Assembly: GCA_020635205.1 (NCBI GenBank)
Contig: JACKAE010000003.1
Span: 992,001-1,056,000 of the forward strand
From: Ignavibacteria bacterium
GTDB taxonomy: Bacteria; Bacteroidota; Ignavibacteria; OLB7
Direction: 5' to 3'
DNA length: 64,000 nt
Shown here: one piece after another, positions 19,701 to 27,649 of the stretch
How the letters are laid out: each line of letters begins with the position of its first letter
How positions within the stretch are numbered: the stretch's first letter is position 1
Notes under the pieces: generated by a model
The model's database searches: none
What the model saw: the letters and a program-made list of their open reading frames with translations, nothing else
Told to the model about the DNA's origin: nothing
Position numbers and translations under genes: made by a program

Positions 19701-22700
19701 GGACAAGATTGCCGCCTGGCGAGCACCAGCCTCAATGTTCACATTATCACCCCCACCAATAACACTTCGGAAAGCATTGTTCCCGATAGAATTCGTATTC
19801 CCAGCAACGATTGCAGAACTGACTGCAGAACTACTGATGGAGTTGTTTTGGCCGCCACCAATCGTCGAGTAATTGGAACTGACCGTGTTGTTATGTCCCC
19901 CTCCGATCACGCCATAGTTCCCGCTAACGGAGTTGTTCTGTCCACCGGCAATCACTGTAAAGTCATTGCCATCCAGCATGTTCCCATCACCGCCACCAAT
20001 AAACGCGAAGGTGACTCCATTCCGAATTGTGTTGTTCCGACCACCTGCAATGGTTGAGTGGGCTGCGCTGATACTGTTCCCCTGGCCACCACCGATGAAT
20101 GTGTGGTTATCCGAGACAGTATTCTGTTGGCCTCCTGCGATTGTACCGTACGTCTGGCCACTCGCCGCAACGGAGTTGTTCTGTCCGCCACCAATCACCG
20201 AATAGTGAGATGCGACGTTGTTGCTCTCTCCACCGGCAATAGTTGCATGCGCGGCACCAGAAGTGACTGTGTTCGTCTGGCCACCACCAATCACCGACCC
20301 AGTGCTGTTGTCACTGATCTTGTTTTCCCCACCACCAGAAATCGTTGCACGAATAGCTCCGCTTCCAATCGCACTGTGTCCTCCACCAGAAACCGTCGCC
20401 TGCCACGCATTGGAGTAGACAGTATCCTGAAAGCCTCCCACCATAGCTGAAAAGGCTCCAGTACCGATATAGTTGTTCCGACCACCGAGGATTGCGGAAC
20501 GCTGTACCAGTATTGTGTTGTTGGTTCCCCCTCCGATAAACGATTCCTGAGCGTTCCCGCCAATTGTATTGTCGATTCCGTTGACAATTGCAGAACGGGG
20601 GGACGAACTGGCAACCTCATTCCGTTCACCTCCGAGAACCCCACTGAAAGCTCCCCCGGCAACCTGTGATGTCGCCGAACGACTTCGCTGGAGGTCGACC
20701 GCGTCAGCCCCCCGAGCATTGCCGTCGGTTGTCATCTGAATGCTGCCGTTTGTGTTGAGAATCAGAGCATTGTCCGCCCCGTTGTTCACGTAGATGTGCA
20801 TACTCTGCGCATCGGTTGTTCCTAAGAAGTTCGTTCCCGGCGTTGTCCCGGCATTCCCGGTCAAGCTCCACGCGCTGTCGCTGACGTTGATAGAAGTGTT
20901 CGAAGCCCAGTCGAGCGTTACCTGGGTTCCGGCAATCGAGGCAACCAAAAGGATGTCACCTGCTGCACCGGCAGAAGCCGGAAGAATGTAGTTGACGTTC
21001 GCCGTCTGATCCTGTGCCTGGAACGACGAATAGTTGACGCTGTTCGGGAAGTTTCCGGTTGTACTGTTCGCCTCGTAGAACCGTAGCTGACCCGCCACTC
21101 CGTTGTTGTTGGTCAACATCAGGTCAACATTACCGAAGACAGCAACATTGCTTTCGGTGACGGTCATCGGCCTGTCTCCGATAGTAACGGCATTGCTTGG
21201 CGTTGATGGATTGTCGCCGAGGAAGCCGAAACTTCCGGAGCCAACCTCAAGACCCCGACCACCCGGAATAGCGGCGTAGTATCCGGCTTTGTTGAAGCCA
21301 CCACCACCGATGGCCGCACCGAACAACGTTTCGTTGCTCAGTCCACCAGCAATAGTGCTGGCCGAGATACGCGCCCAGTTGTTCTGGCCACCACCAACGG
21401 CTGCAAGCCAGACTGCCCGGTTGTTGCTGCCACCACTGACCGTACTGGCAAAACCATTCACCTCGTTGTTCTGGCCACCCGCAATTGTCGAGTGGATTGA
21501 GCCTGCGTTAATTGTGTTTCCAAACCCGCCACTGATGGTTCCGTCATCTCCACCCTGAGAAATCTTGTTGTTCTGGCCACCACCTATCGTTGCGCGGTGT
21601 ACTGCCGTATCAATCATGTTTGTGTAGCCGCCACCAATCGTCGAGGACTGGGCAGTGGGACTGATCGTGTTCCCGTTTCCGCCAGCAATTGTCGCGTCGT
21701 CTCCATCGGCCGCAATCGTGTTGTCCCGTCCACCCCCGATTGTCGCGCGGTTTGCGTCGTTGGCGATAATATTGGTATAGCCACCACCGATGGTCGAGGA
21801 AATTGCGTTAGTGCCGATCTGGTTGTCGAGGCCACCACTTATCGTTGTATACCGGGCATTCGCAACGTTGGCTTCTCCGCTGCGACCGCCACCACCTATC
21901 GTCACGCCTTCGTGCCCTCCGGAGCTGTTCCCCTGATACCCCGCGACAATCGATGCACTGCTGCCGTTCGGCTCGAACCGCATCACCCGTCCACGTCCGT
22001 CGTTACCGTTCTTGTTCCCGTCGTCGACGTGAATCTCGAAAGCTTGGTTATCAGTTGTCCCGATGAAGTGTGTACCGGCTGTAGTTCCACTATTTCCAGT
22101 TGTCGTCCAGAAGTCGTCTTCAAATTCCGGAACAAGCGAGGCAATTGTTCGCATCTGAACGCTGTCGTTGCTGATAACCAACAGATCGGTTGCCCCACTC
22201 CCTCCACTCAAGTTGTCCAGAATCATTCCGTCGAACCTTGGGACTGCGTCGGTGTGGATATCCTGCGGAAGCGAGAGGGTAACGTCACCAGTTGCTTGAT
22301 CCACGTTCACCTGGTTTGCTGTCCCGGTCAACGAGAGAACACCGGTATTCTGTACGTGAAGCGTATCACCCAACGCAACAGCCGCATCACCGGAGAGGCC
22401 AGCTCCATAGGCAACGTTGATCGAAGCGTTCGCAAGCTCCACGTTGTCAATCGAACCAGCAGGTAGATTCACAGCCGTACCGTTCACTGTCAGGTCACCT
22501 TCTGATATTACATTCCCCGAAGCGTCAACGCGAAGGTTGCTATTCTCCACCCAAGAAGTTCCATCGTAGCGGAGTGTGGCATCGGTTGTCCCTACCGGAA
22601 GTACTCCTCCCGGATGGAGTGAACTGAACGTACGATTCTCAAGTGATCCCCCGTTGCTGACAATCAGATCAGTCGATGAGCTTCCGGTCACCATGTTGTC

Positions 22701-24971
22701 GAGTATAAGGCCATCGAATGTTGGGATTGCATCGGTGTGAATGTCCTGCGGAAGCGAGAGAGTAACGTCACCGGTTGCTTGATCCACGTTTACCTGGTTT
22801 GTTGTCCCGGTCAACGAGAGAACACCGGTATTCTGTACGTGAAGCGTATCACCCAACGCAACAGCCGCATCACCGGAGAGGCCAGCTCCATAGGCAACGT
22901 TGATCGAAGCGTTCGCAAGCTCCACGTTGTCAATTGAACCAGCAGGTAGATTCACAGCCGTGCCGTTCACTGTCAGATCACCCTCTGATATTACATTCCC
23001 CGAAGCGTCAACGCGCAGGTTGCTATTCTCCACCCAAGAAGTTCCATCGTGGCGGAGTGTGGCATCGGTTGTTCCCACCGGAAGTACTCCTCCCGGGTGG
23101 AGTGAGCTGAACGTACGATTCTCAAGTGATCCCCCGTTGCTGACAATCAGATCAGTCGATGAGCTTCCGGTCACCATGTTGTCGAGTATAAGGCCATCGA
23201 ATGTTGGGATTGCATCGGTGTGAATGTCCTGCGGAAGCGAGAGAGTAACGTCACCGGTTGCTTGATCCACGTTTACCTGGTTTGTTGTCCCGGTCAACGA
23301 GAGAACACCGGTATTCTGTACGTGAAGCGTATCCCCTAACGCAACAGCCGCATCACCGGAGAGGCCAGCTCCATAGGCAACGTTGATCGAAGCGTTCGCA
23401 AGCTCCACATTGTCGATCGAACCAGCAGGTAGATTCACAGCCGTGCCGTTTACCGTCAGACTCCCATTCAAGACTGCATCCCCAGCTATCGTCAGACTCT
23501 GTCCGTTTACCGAATCGACGTTCAGTTGGCTGGACCAGACTGGACCTGTGGCTGTCGGGTTAACAGTCAACACCTGATTCGGAGTTCCAACAGGAAGTTC
23601 AGTTGCAACGTTCGTTCCGTTGCCGTACCAGAGTGCTCCTCTGCTGAGGGGGGCAGCATCGGTCACCACTACAACGCCCGGCTCCCAGACACCGGTTGTG
23701 TTGTTCCAGCGCATCACCCATCCCTCTTGCGGCATCACCTGCGCAGTCCGAACCCACTGCCGACCTTCCCAGTAGATCATCTGCCCGATTGTCTCACCAT
23801 TAATCAACCGCAGAGGATCACCCGGGCTTCCGGTTCCAAAGAGTGGAGGAGTAACAAGCGACAGGGAGGGAGCAGGACGCCACGCCTGTGCACTGTTATC
23901 CCATCGGAGAACTTCTCCCTCCGCTGCACCCTGTTGCGCTAACCTGAGAGGATCCGCAACAGTTCCGTTGCCGCTGATCTCTTCGTCTCCCTCCACACTC
24001 TCCTCCCCTGCAACCCAAGTAGCCGCAACATCATCCCACCGCAGAACATCCCCCTCACTTGGCGGGATGGTACTATTCGGAATCCACTCGGTAGCATTCC
24101 AGTAGAGAATTTGCCCCCGGGCTATACCATCTTTCAAGGCGAGAGGATTGGTGGACGATCCCGTCCCGTTCAGTGGTGACTTGACCGTTACCCCCGCCTC
24201 TCCCGGCTGCCAAGCTCCCACACCACTGTTCCAGACAAGTGGCTGGCCGTCGACTGCCCCCATGTCAGCAATGCCGAGCGGGTTGGCCGCCGTTCCATCT
24301 CCCTTCAGTCGGGGGGTCGTCAATACGCCGGGAGTGACAGCTTCCCACGCTCCGGCTGACCCATTCCACCGAATCACCTGCCCGTCGGTTGGGTTCGTCG
24401 GCAACTGGTTCGGCACAGCAATCGTGATTGTAGAGCCAGCCTCGGTTACTGTTGCCAGACCGGTTCCCACAACAGTCAGCCTCCCCTCCAATCCATTCAA
24501 CGTGTGGACAACGTCGGGCGCAGCCGGGTCCAGAGTCATCGCCGTCTCGGCTCGATATGCGTTCCTTGCGTTCATCGCATAGGGAGTAGAGACGAAGGGA
24601 ATACGAGGGGTCATCTCTGCTTGTCCCTCAAGCTCAATCGCAAGCCAGTAGGGCTGGTCGAACGGTAAGGTCAAAGGTGCGGAGAGTCCCAGTAACGTCT
24701 CGAAAATTCCGTCAATTGTCGAAACGGTATTTGTCTCCTCCCACAAAGCTGCTCCGCCAGTTTCGGCAGAGTAAATTCTGAACGTTAGTTTGTAGTCTGC
24801 ATCGGGAACCGCTGTCCGAAGAGCGTCCGAGAGAACCCCCTGATAGTTCAGCAACTGCGGTATCTGGCTCTGTCCACGCAGCTGTGGCACAAAGGCAAAG
24901 AATCCCGATAGGAGAAGAAGTATAAAGGGTGTCCGTAATCTGTTAAACGTACTCATCTTCGTGGCTTGCAT
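16743..24971 (-). CDS. Giant beta-roll repeat (YadA-head-like) surface protein, 2742 residues
   Basis: The start may be 24971 or the second ATG at 24956; neither has a strong ribosome site. After the signal peptide (FILLLLSGFFAFVPQLRGQ) residues 34-135 form a conserved N-terminal domain (LLNYQGVLSD, STPYAMNARNA). Several DGQVIRWNGSAGAW-type repeats follow at about 190-460. Next is a 161-residue block present almost identically two and a half times (about 501-904). Three beta-roll tracts lie at about 998-1244, 1431-2164 and 2351-2548, with dozens of IGGG-x-x-N-x-I units. Each is followed by a DLWLANNN...RFYEAN module and DINYLLP. The C-terminal domain (AAVGDIVNIGV... AWVSAANTVTIRF) differs from those of the other beta-roll proteins. 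No membrane anchor is seen. It is probably the last gene of an operon with the beta-barrel gene 33 bases upstream. Confidence 0.8.
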   Translation of the reverse strand: MQATKMSTFNRLRTPFILLLLSGFFAFVPQLRGQSQIPQLLNYQGVLSDALRTAVPDADYKLTFRIYSAETGGAALWEETNTVSTIDGIFETLLGLSAPLTLPFDQPYWLAIELEGQAEMTPRIPFVSTPYAMNARNAYRAETAMTLDPAAPDVVHTLNGLEGRLTVVGTGLATVTEAGSTITIAVPNQLPTNPTDGQVIRWNGSAGAWEAVTPGVLTTPRLKGDGTAANPLGIADMGAVDGQPLVWNSGVGAWQPGEAGVTVKSPLNGTGSSTNPLALKDGIARGQILYWNATEWIPNSTIPPSEGDVLRWDDVAATWVAGEESVEGDEEISGNGTVADPLRLAQQGAAEGEVLRWDNSAQAWRPAPSLSLVTPPLFGTGSPGDPLRLINGETIGQMIYWEGRQWVRTAQVMPQEGWVMRWNNTTGVWEPGVVVVTDAAPLSRGALWYGNGTNVATELPVGTPNQVLTVNPTATGPVWSSQLNVDSVNGQSLTIAGDAVLNGSLTVNGTAVNLPAGSIDNVELANASINVAYGAGLSGDAAVALGDTLHVQNTGVLSLTGTTNQVNVDQATGDVTLSLPQDIHTDAIPTFDGLILDNMVTGSSSTDLIVSNGGSLENRTFSSLHPGGVLPVGTTDATLRHDGTSWVENSNLRVDASGNVISEGDLTVNGTAVNLPAGSIDNVELANASINVAYGAGLSGDAAVALGDTLHVQNTGVLSLTGTTNQVNVDQATGDVTLSLPQDIHTDAIPTFDGLILDNMVTGSSSTDLIVSNGGSLENRTFSSLHPGGVLPVGTTDATLRYDGTSWVENSNLRVDASGNVISEGDLTVNGTAVNLPAGSIDNVELANASINVAYGAGLSGDAAVALGDTLHVQNTGVLSLTGTANQVNVDQATGDVTLSLPQDIHTDAVPRFDGMILDNLSGGSGATDLLVISNDSVQMRTIASLVPEFEDDFWTTTGNSGTTAGTHFIGTTDNQAFEIHVDDGNKNGNDGRGRVMRFEPNGSSASIVAGYQGNSSGGHEGVTIGGGGRSGEANVANARYTTISGGLDNQIGTNAISSTIGGGYTNIIANDANRATIGGGRDNTIAADGDDATIAGGNGNTISPTAQSSTIGGGYTNMIDTAVHRATIGGGQNNKISQGGDDGTISGGFGNTINAGSIHSTIAGGQNNEVNGFASTVSGGSNNRAVWLAAVGGGQNNWARISASTIAGGLSNETLFGAAIGGGGFNKAGYYAAIPGGRGLEVGSGSFGFLGDNPSTPSNAVTIGDRPMTVTESNVAVFGNVDLMLTNNNGVAGQLRFYEANSTTGNFPNSVNYSSFQAQDQTANVNYILPASAGAAGDILLVASIAGTQVTLDWASNTSINVSDSAWSLTGNAGTTPGTNFLGTTDAQSMHIYVNNGADNALILNTNGSIQMTTDGNARGADAVDLQRSRSATSQVAGGAFSGVLGGERNEVASSSPRSAIVNGIDNTIGGNAQESFIGGGTNNTILVQRSAILGGRNNYIGTGAFSAMVGGFQDTVYSNAWQATVSGGGHSAIGSGAIRATISGGGENKISDNSTGSVIGGGQTNTVTSGAAHATIAGGESNNVASHYSVIGGGQNNSVAASGQTYGTIAGGQQNTVSDNHTFIGGGQGNSISAAHSTIAGGRNNTIRNGVTFAFIGGGDGNMLDGNDFTVIAGGQNNSVSGNYGVIGGGHNNTVSSNYSTIGGGQNNSISSSAVSSAIVAGNTNSIGNNAFRSVIGGGDNVNIEAGARQAAILSGLDNTISLNAYHTFIGSGWRQLIDTNASDAAIVGGQRNTIGNNADRSFIGAGDNNAINAGSYSSAIGAGSGNSIEVTAYRSFIGAGDNLRIGSNSRESAIISGINNLIGQNSFRSFIGSGFDNTIDTNANDAGLVGGQHNIIGNGSDRSFIGAGENLTIGTGSSNSFIGAGQKNTIENSAGNTVIGGGSNNRINTNATGSTIGGGANNTIDTGANRSLISGGLNHVIGKNADDATIGGGRFNEVYAGVSVVSGGTNNIINTGATQSTIGGGNGNVIETNTNQGTISGGQQNYIGNNADQSTIGGGRRDTILTSNATISGGSDHMISTGAGHGVIGGGTANSIGAGSWQTTIAGGGGNAIGASSWVATIAGGSGGQIGDNSAGSTIGGGSQNAITGRLSVIPGGRELTLNGNSSFGFLGNESGNFDMTVAANEVAVFGNTDLWLANNNNGASQLRFYEANNTTGAFPNGTNYSSFQARSQAADINYLLPDTAGIVGDVLSVASVSGSQVTLDWTAGGSASTINVSDSAWSLTGNAGTTAGTNFVGTTDVQALHLYVNSGSSNALILNTNGSIQHDNGGNARGNNAIDLQQSRTNATEVASGTGAVIVGGSDNTVASNNAGVVTGLRNSISTADLSFIGGGNDNTITASNGVIGGGASNSISATNGTIGGGSGNTISGATNATIGGGVRNSIDQNIRSTIGGGYENHMAINAGASVIAGGEQDTIYDGSWQVTIAGGGRNVVGANSWLSTIGGGRLNTIGDSSTSSVIAGGTENSLTGRTSVIAGGRELTLDGNGSFGYLSNESGSLPMSVTSDEVAVFGNTDLWLANNNNGASQLRFYEANNTTGTFPNGTNYTSFKAGPQTADIDYTLPTATPNAAANGTDLGTGYMETDNAGTMSWRQSVVVTATNLNFGNVASQTSSDVTVTVTGAAVGDIVNIGVDNAAVAANSCYTAWVSAANTVTIRFNNYSLAAIAPATTNTFKVQVTK
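22261..23470. repeat. 483-base direct repeat inside the giant surface protein gene
   Basis: The sequence beginning TCCTGCGGAAGCGAGAG recurs at 22261, 22744 and 23227, exactly 483 bases (161 codons) apart. The second and third starts are nearly identical; the third copy is cut off at about 23460 where the coding sequence changes. The exact phase and near identity point to recent tandem duplication or gene conversion that keeps the frame. Confidence 0.85.
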
Positions 24972-25003
24972 TGAGATATGTAGAGATACTTGTTTTCAGT
25001 TTT

Positions 25004-25912
25004 TCAGTCATTGTTATCCGACGACGAGCCGGTAGATGTATCAGGCTCTGGCTGAATCGGCACAATAAGCCGCCTGTCACCCGGTTCCAGAGGAGAAGGA
25101 CTTTTTGCCCTTCCAATCGAGATGACTTGTAGTTCCAGACCAAACCGGAGACCTCGCATCTGCCAGTCGCGCTCTCCTACAACCGGACTGAGTCCGTGCC
25201 AGAAGGCCACTTCAGGAACCAACATCATAGTTCCAGTAGTATTCAATGGCAGATCGTAGCGAATACCTGCTTGTAGAGATAGCTGTAGAGATGAGGCGTC
25301 GGGAAGTTTTCCGTCGGAGACCAAACGAATCCGGCTGTTGTTCTCGTAGCGAATGTTCGACGGCTCGAGAATGCGCTCCTCCTGGTGGAAGTTCGTACTC
25401 AGCGAGAAGTCAGTCCGAACTCCGCCGAACAGTCCAACTCGGTTGATTGGCTGGAATGTCACGAACGTTTCTAAGGCAAGACCCGACTGCGATTCGTCGA
25501 TGGAGTGGAGGAAGGTGGCACGTACCGTATCTCGATCGGCTGTCACCAGTTCGTCTTCTTCAGTTTCCAGAAGACCACTGTAGCTTGCGTAGAGGAGCCG
25601 CCCACTAAGGGAGAAGTGTTGCGCAAGCGACAACTCGACAGCCGCACCGAGTGAGAGACCGTTCCCGCTCCCCCCCTTGTATTCAGGGCAACAGCTTGGA
25701 ACTCCGGGAAGACCGGTCATATTCACCTGATGGTCGATCAGTCCCCAACCGAGGAATCCACCGATGCGCCATCTATCGCTACCCTGCCCCTTTGTGGGAA
25801 TAGTGGAACAGAGTGCGATTAGTAGAATCGCCGTACTCAAGGCAACAATCCTTCCCCCCGATTGCCCACTCTGTTGCTCCTTCTGTCGATATGTTCTCAC
25901 ATTCTTCTCCAT
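25004..25912 (-). CDS. Outer-membrane beta-barrel protein
   Basis: The 302-residue protein starts at ATG 25912, with a hydrophobic signal segment at about residues 21-42 (IVALSTAILLIALCSTIP) after a basic N-terminus. The body looks like an eight-stranded or similar barrel of the OmpA/PorT-like type: RIGGFLGWGLIDHQ, LSLGAAVELSLAQHFSLSG, LFGGVRTDFSL, LRFGLELQVIS. A disordered acidic tail follows. Two adjacent cysteines (VPSCCPE) are unusual. It lies 32 bases upstream of the giant beta-roll gene and 124 bases after the T9SS-sorted protein gene, in one likely transcript. It may help to assemble or anchor its neighbour, but that is inferred from position only. Confidence 0.72.
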   Translation of the reverse strand: MEKNVRTYRQKEQQSGQSGGRIVALSTAILLIALCSTIPTKGQGSDRWRIGGFLGWGLIDHQVNMTGLPGVPSCCPEYKGGSGNGLSLGAAVELSLAQHFSLSGRLLYASYSGLLETEEDELVTADRDTVRATFLHSIDESQSGLALETFVTFQPINRVGLFGGVRTDFSLSTNFHQEERILEPSNIRYENNSRIRLVSDGKLPDASSLQLSLQAGIRYDLPLNTTGTMMLVPEVAFWHGLSPVVGERDWQMRGLRFGLELQVISIGRAKSPSPLEPGDRRLIVPIQPEPDTSTGSSSDNND

Positions 25913-26036
25913 TGTCCAGTTCTTCGTTGTTCTACCTTGCGCAATTGCCCCTGCCGGAAAACCTTGTAGTCGACTTCACGGTATTTTCACAGTATTGCCG
26001 AACACCAGACAGAGCCTAAGTGAACGGCACTTGAAA

Positions 26037-27008
26037 TCACTCCCTCACTATCAGCCGTCGCGTAATCGTTGTTGCCGGAAGCCGGAGAATTAGGGTGTAG
26101 GTTCCGGACGGAATAGTCGTCAGGTCGAGCGAGAGTCGATAGGAACGATCTGCCTCCATTTGCTGTTGAGCAAGCTGCGCCACTTCGGCTCCGAGAAGGT
26201 TAACCAAGCGGATATCGGCCATCCCACTCTCGTTCGGCGTACACTCGATTGTGGCACTCGACGAAGCCGGGTTCGGCCAGATCGAAAGGCGTGCGGCGGC
26301 TCCTGACTCTATCAGGCGGATCTGATCCCCCTCGCGGCAAACGTCGAGTAGAGTTAAGGCACCATGCTCTTCCACAACCGAAATTCGCTCCTCACCGAGC
26401 CTGCTCCAGGTAAACTCTTCGATAGTTAAAGGGGTTCCCTCCTGATTACCAAGTGCTGTGAGGAATGAAAAGGAGGCAATGATCCCTTCCGGTGATCTGG
26501 CGGTATCCCTAATCTCCAACACACAGTCATCCCCATCCCAATTGCAGGTCGGAGTGCCCTCGATAGGGTGAAGCAGTGTGCCGTTGAACCGGATGCGCGC
26601 CGTGAAAGGACGGGGAAAAAATGGTCTGGTAAGCTCACGTGGGAAGAAGGTCTTCAACGTGAGGTCAACGCTCACTCGCGTTTCCACGTTTGTCTCGATG
26701 ATCGGGAGAGAGACTGTGGTCACCACTTCCGGCTGGTAGGCCTTGTACCAGAAGCCGACATCGTGTCGCTCGAACGCTCCGCCGGTCTTCAATCTGCCAA
26801 CTGCAGTCTGCGAGAGTGTCCCCCGCACAACAGTGCCGGTAGTTTGCGTGGTTCCCCCCCCGCCGGAGATCACATCCCGAGTCACAGTTGGGCTAACTGT
26901 CTGGGAGAAAACTGTAGAGCAGATAATGGCTACGCCGAAGATTGTGAGGGGGAGAATTACTCTATATCGCCGGAAACATGGCCGGAAATGTTGTGCGTGG
27001 TATATCAT
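26037..27008 (-). CDS. Secreted protein with T9SS C-terminal sorting domain
   Basis: I place the start at ATG 27008 (MIYHAQHF), which puts the signal peptide (ILPLTIFGVAIICSTVFSQ) at about residues 17-36. The frame is open back to 27113, but those extra codons look non-coding. The 323-residue product ends with a recognisable Por/type IX sorting domain: LSIWPNPASSSATIE, IRLVNLLGAEV, LDLTTIPSGTYTLIL and RRLIVRE. Known T9SS substrates with this domain cross the outer membrane and are released or attached at the surface. The middle region is beta-rich with no family recognised. It is the first gene of the minus-strand group that continues to the barrel and giant beta-roll genes. Confidence 0.8.
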   Translation of the reverse strand: MIYHAQHFRPCFRRYRVILPLTIFGVAIICSTVFSQTVSPTVTRDVISGGGGTTQTTGTVVRGTLSQTAVGRLKTGGAFERHDVGFWYKAYQPEVVTTVSLPIIETNVETRVSVDLTLKTFFPRELTRPFFPRPFTARIRFNGTLLHPIEGTPTCNWDGDDCVLEIRDTARSPEGIIASFSFLTALGNQEGTPLTIEEFTWSRLGEERISVVEEHGALTLLDVCREGDQIRLIESGAAARLSIWPNPASSSATIECTPNESGMADIRLVNLLGAEVAQLAQQQMEADRSYRLSLDLTTIPSGTYTLILRLPATTITRRLIVRE

Positions 27009-27540
27009 GGCTTGAGCTGTCGGTCCAACCGAAGAACTATCTTGTCTGACTGTTGTTGACAGAACAATAATAGTGGGGAGCACTCTACCAGAGCAAACAG
27101 GTATGGGGTGCATTGGGGGTGCATTGTGCCCACCACATACATCGATTGTGGATCGCGAGAATGGCGTTCAGAAATGTCGACACGTCAAGTTGATCTACCT
27201 AACGGCTCTCTCTCCCCTCCGTGGTGGTTCTCTTACGGTCAACTCCTCATAAGCACTATCGGCACGTATATGTTTATGTTCTTTGAATATTCCATAAAAG
27301 AGTTACCGAACTCACATTAACACCCTGGTTCACCGGGGTGTTCTGGAACATTAGCAGAAGAGAAAACGGCTTCGAGTCGTTTCTTGACCAGTCTTCACCT
27401 GACTCCGCCCAACTCAAGTCGGGGGGCAACATGACCTGAGATCACATTCCCAACTAATTCTGCGAAGAACATAAATACGTACCCTCAGCTCTATCAGAAA
27501 CGCTCTTAGAGAAGGTCCCCAACAACCTCGGGTATATCAG
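27009..27540. other. Intergenic region without supported genes
   Basis: This stretch holds the promoter region of the T9SS-sorted protein gene and the downstream side of the 27650-31264 gene. An inverted repeat AACACCC (27319-27325) / GGGTGTT (27336-27342) is visible without a T run. Short open frames (for example 27108-27320) have no ribosome site and odd composition, so I do not call them. Confidence 0.4.
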
Positions 27541-27578
27541 AAAAAAAACGTGGACCGCAGAAACTCTCTGTTTCCACG
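27541..27578 (-). terminator. Intrinsic terminator of the 27650-31264 gene
   Basis: On the minus strand CGTGGA (27578-27573) pairs with TCCACG (27554-27549), with an inner AAAC/GTTT pairing, and is followed directly by eight T (27548-27541). It lies about 70 bases after the stop codon of the beta-roll gene. Confidence 0.75.
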
Positions 27579-27649
27579 ATCCACGATCTATTGAGATATG
27601 CTACTCGGTCGAGACTCCCCCAACCTACCGAGGGTATTCCTCAACAGGC

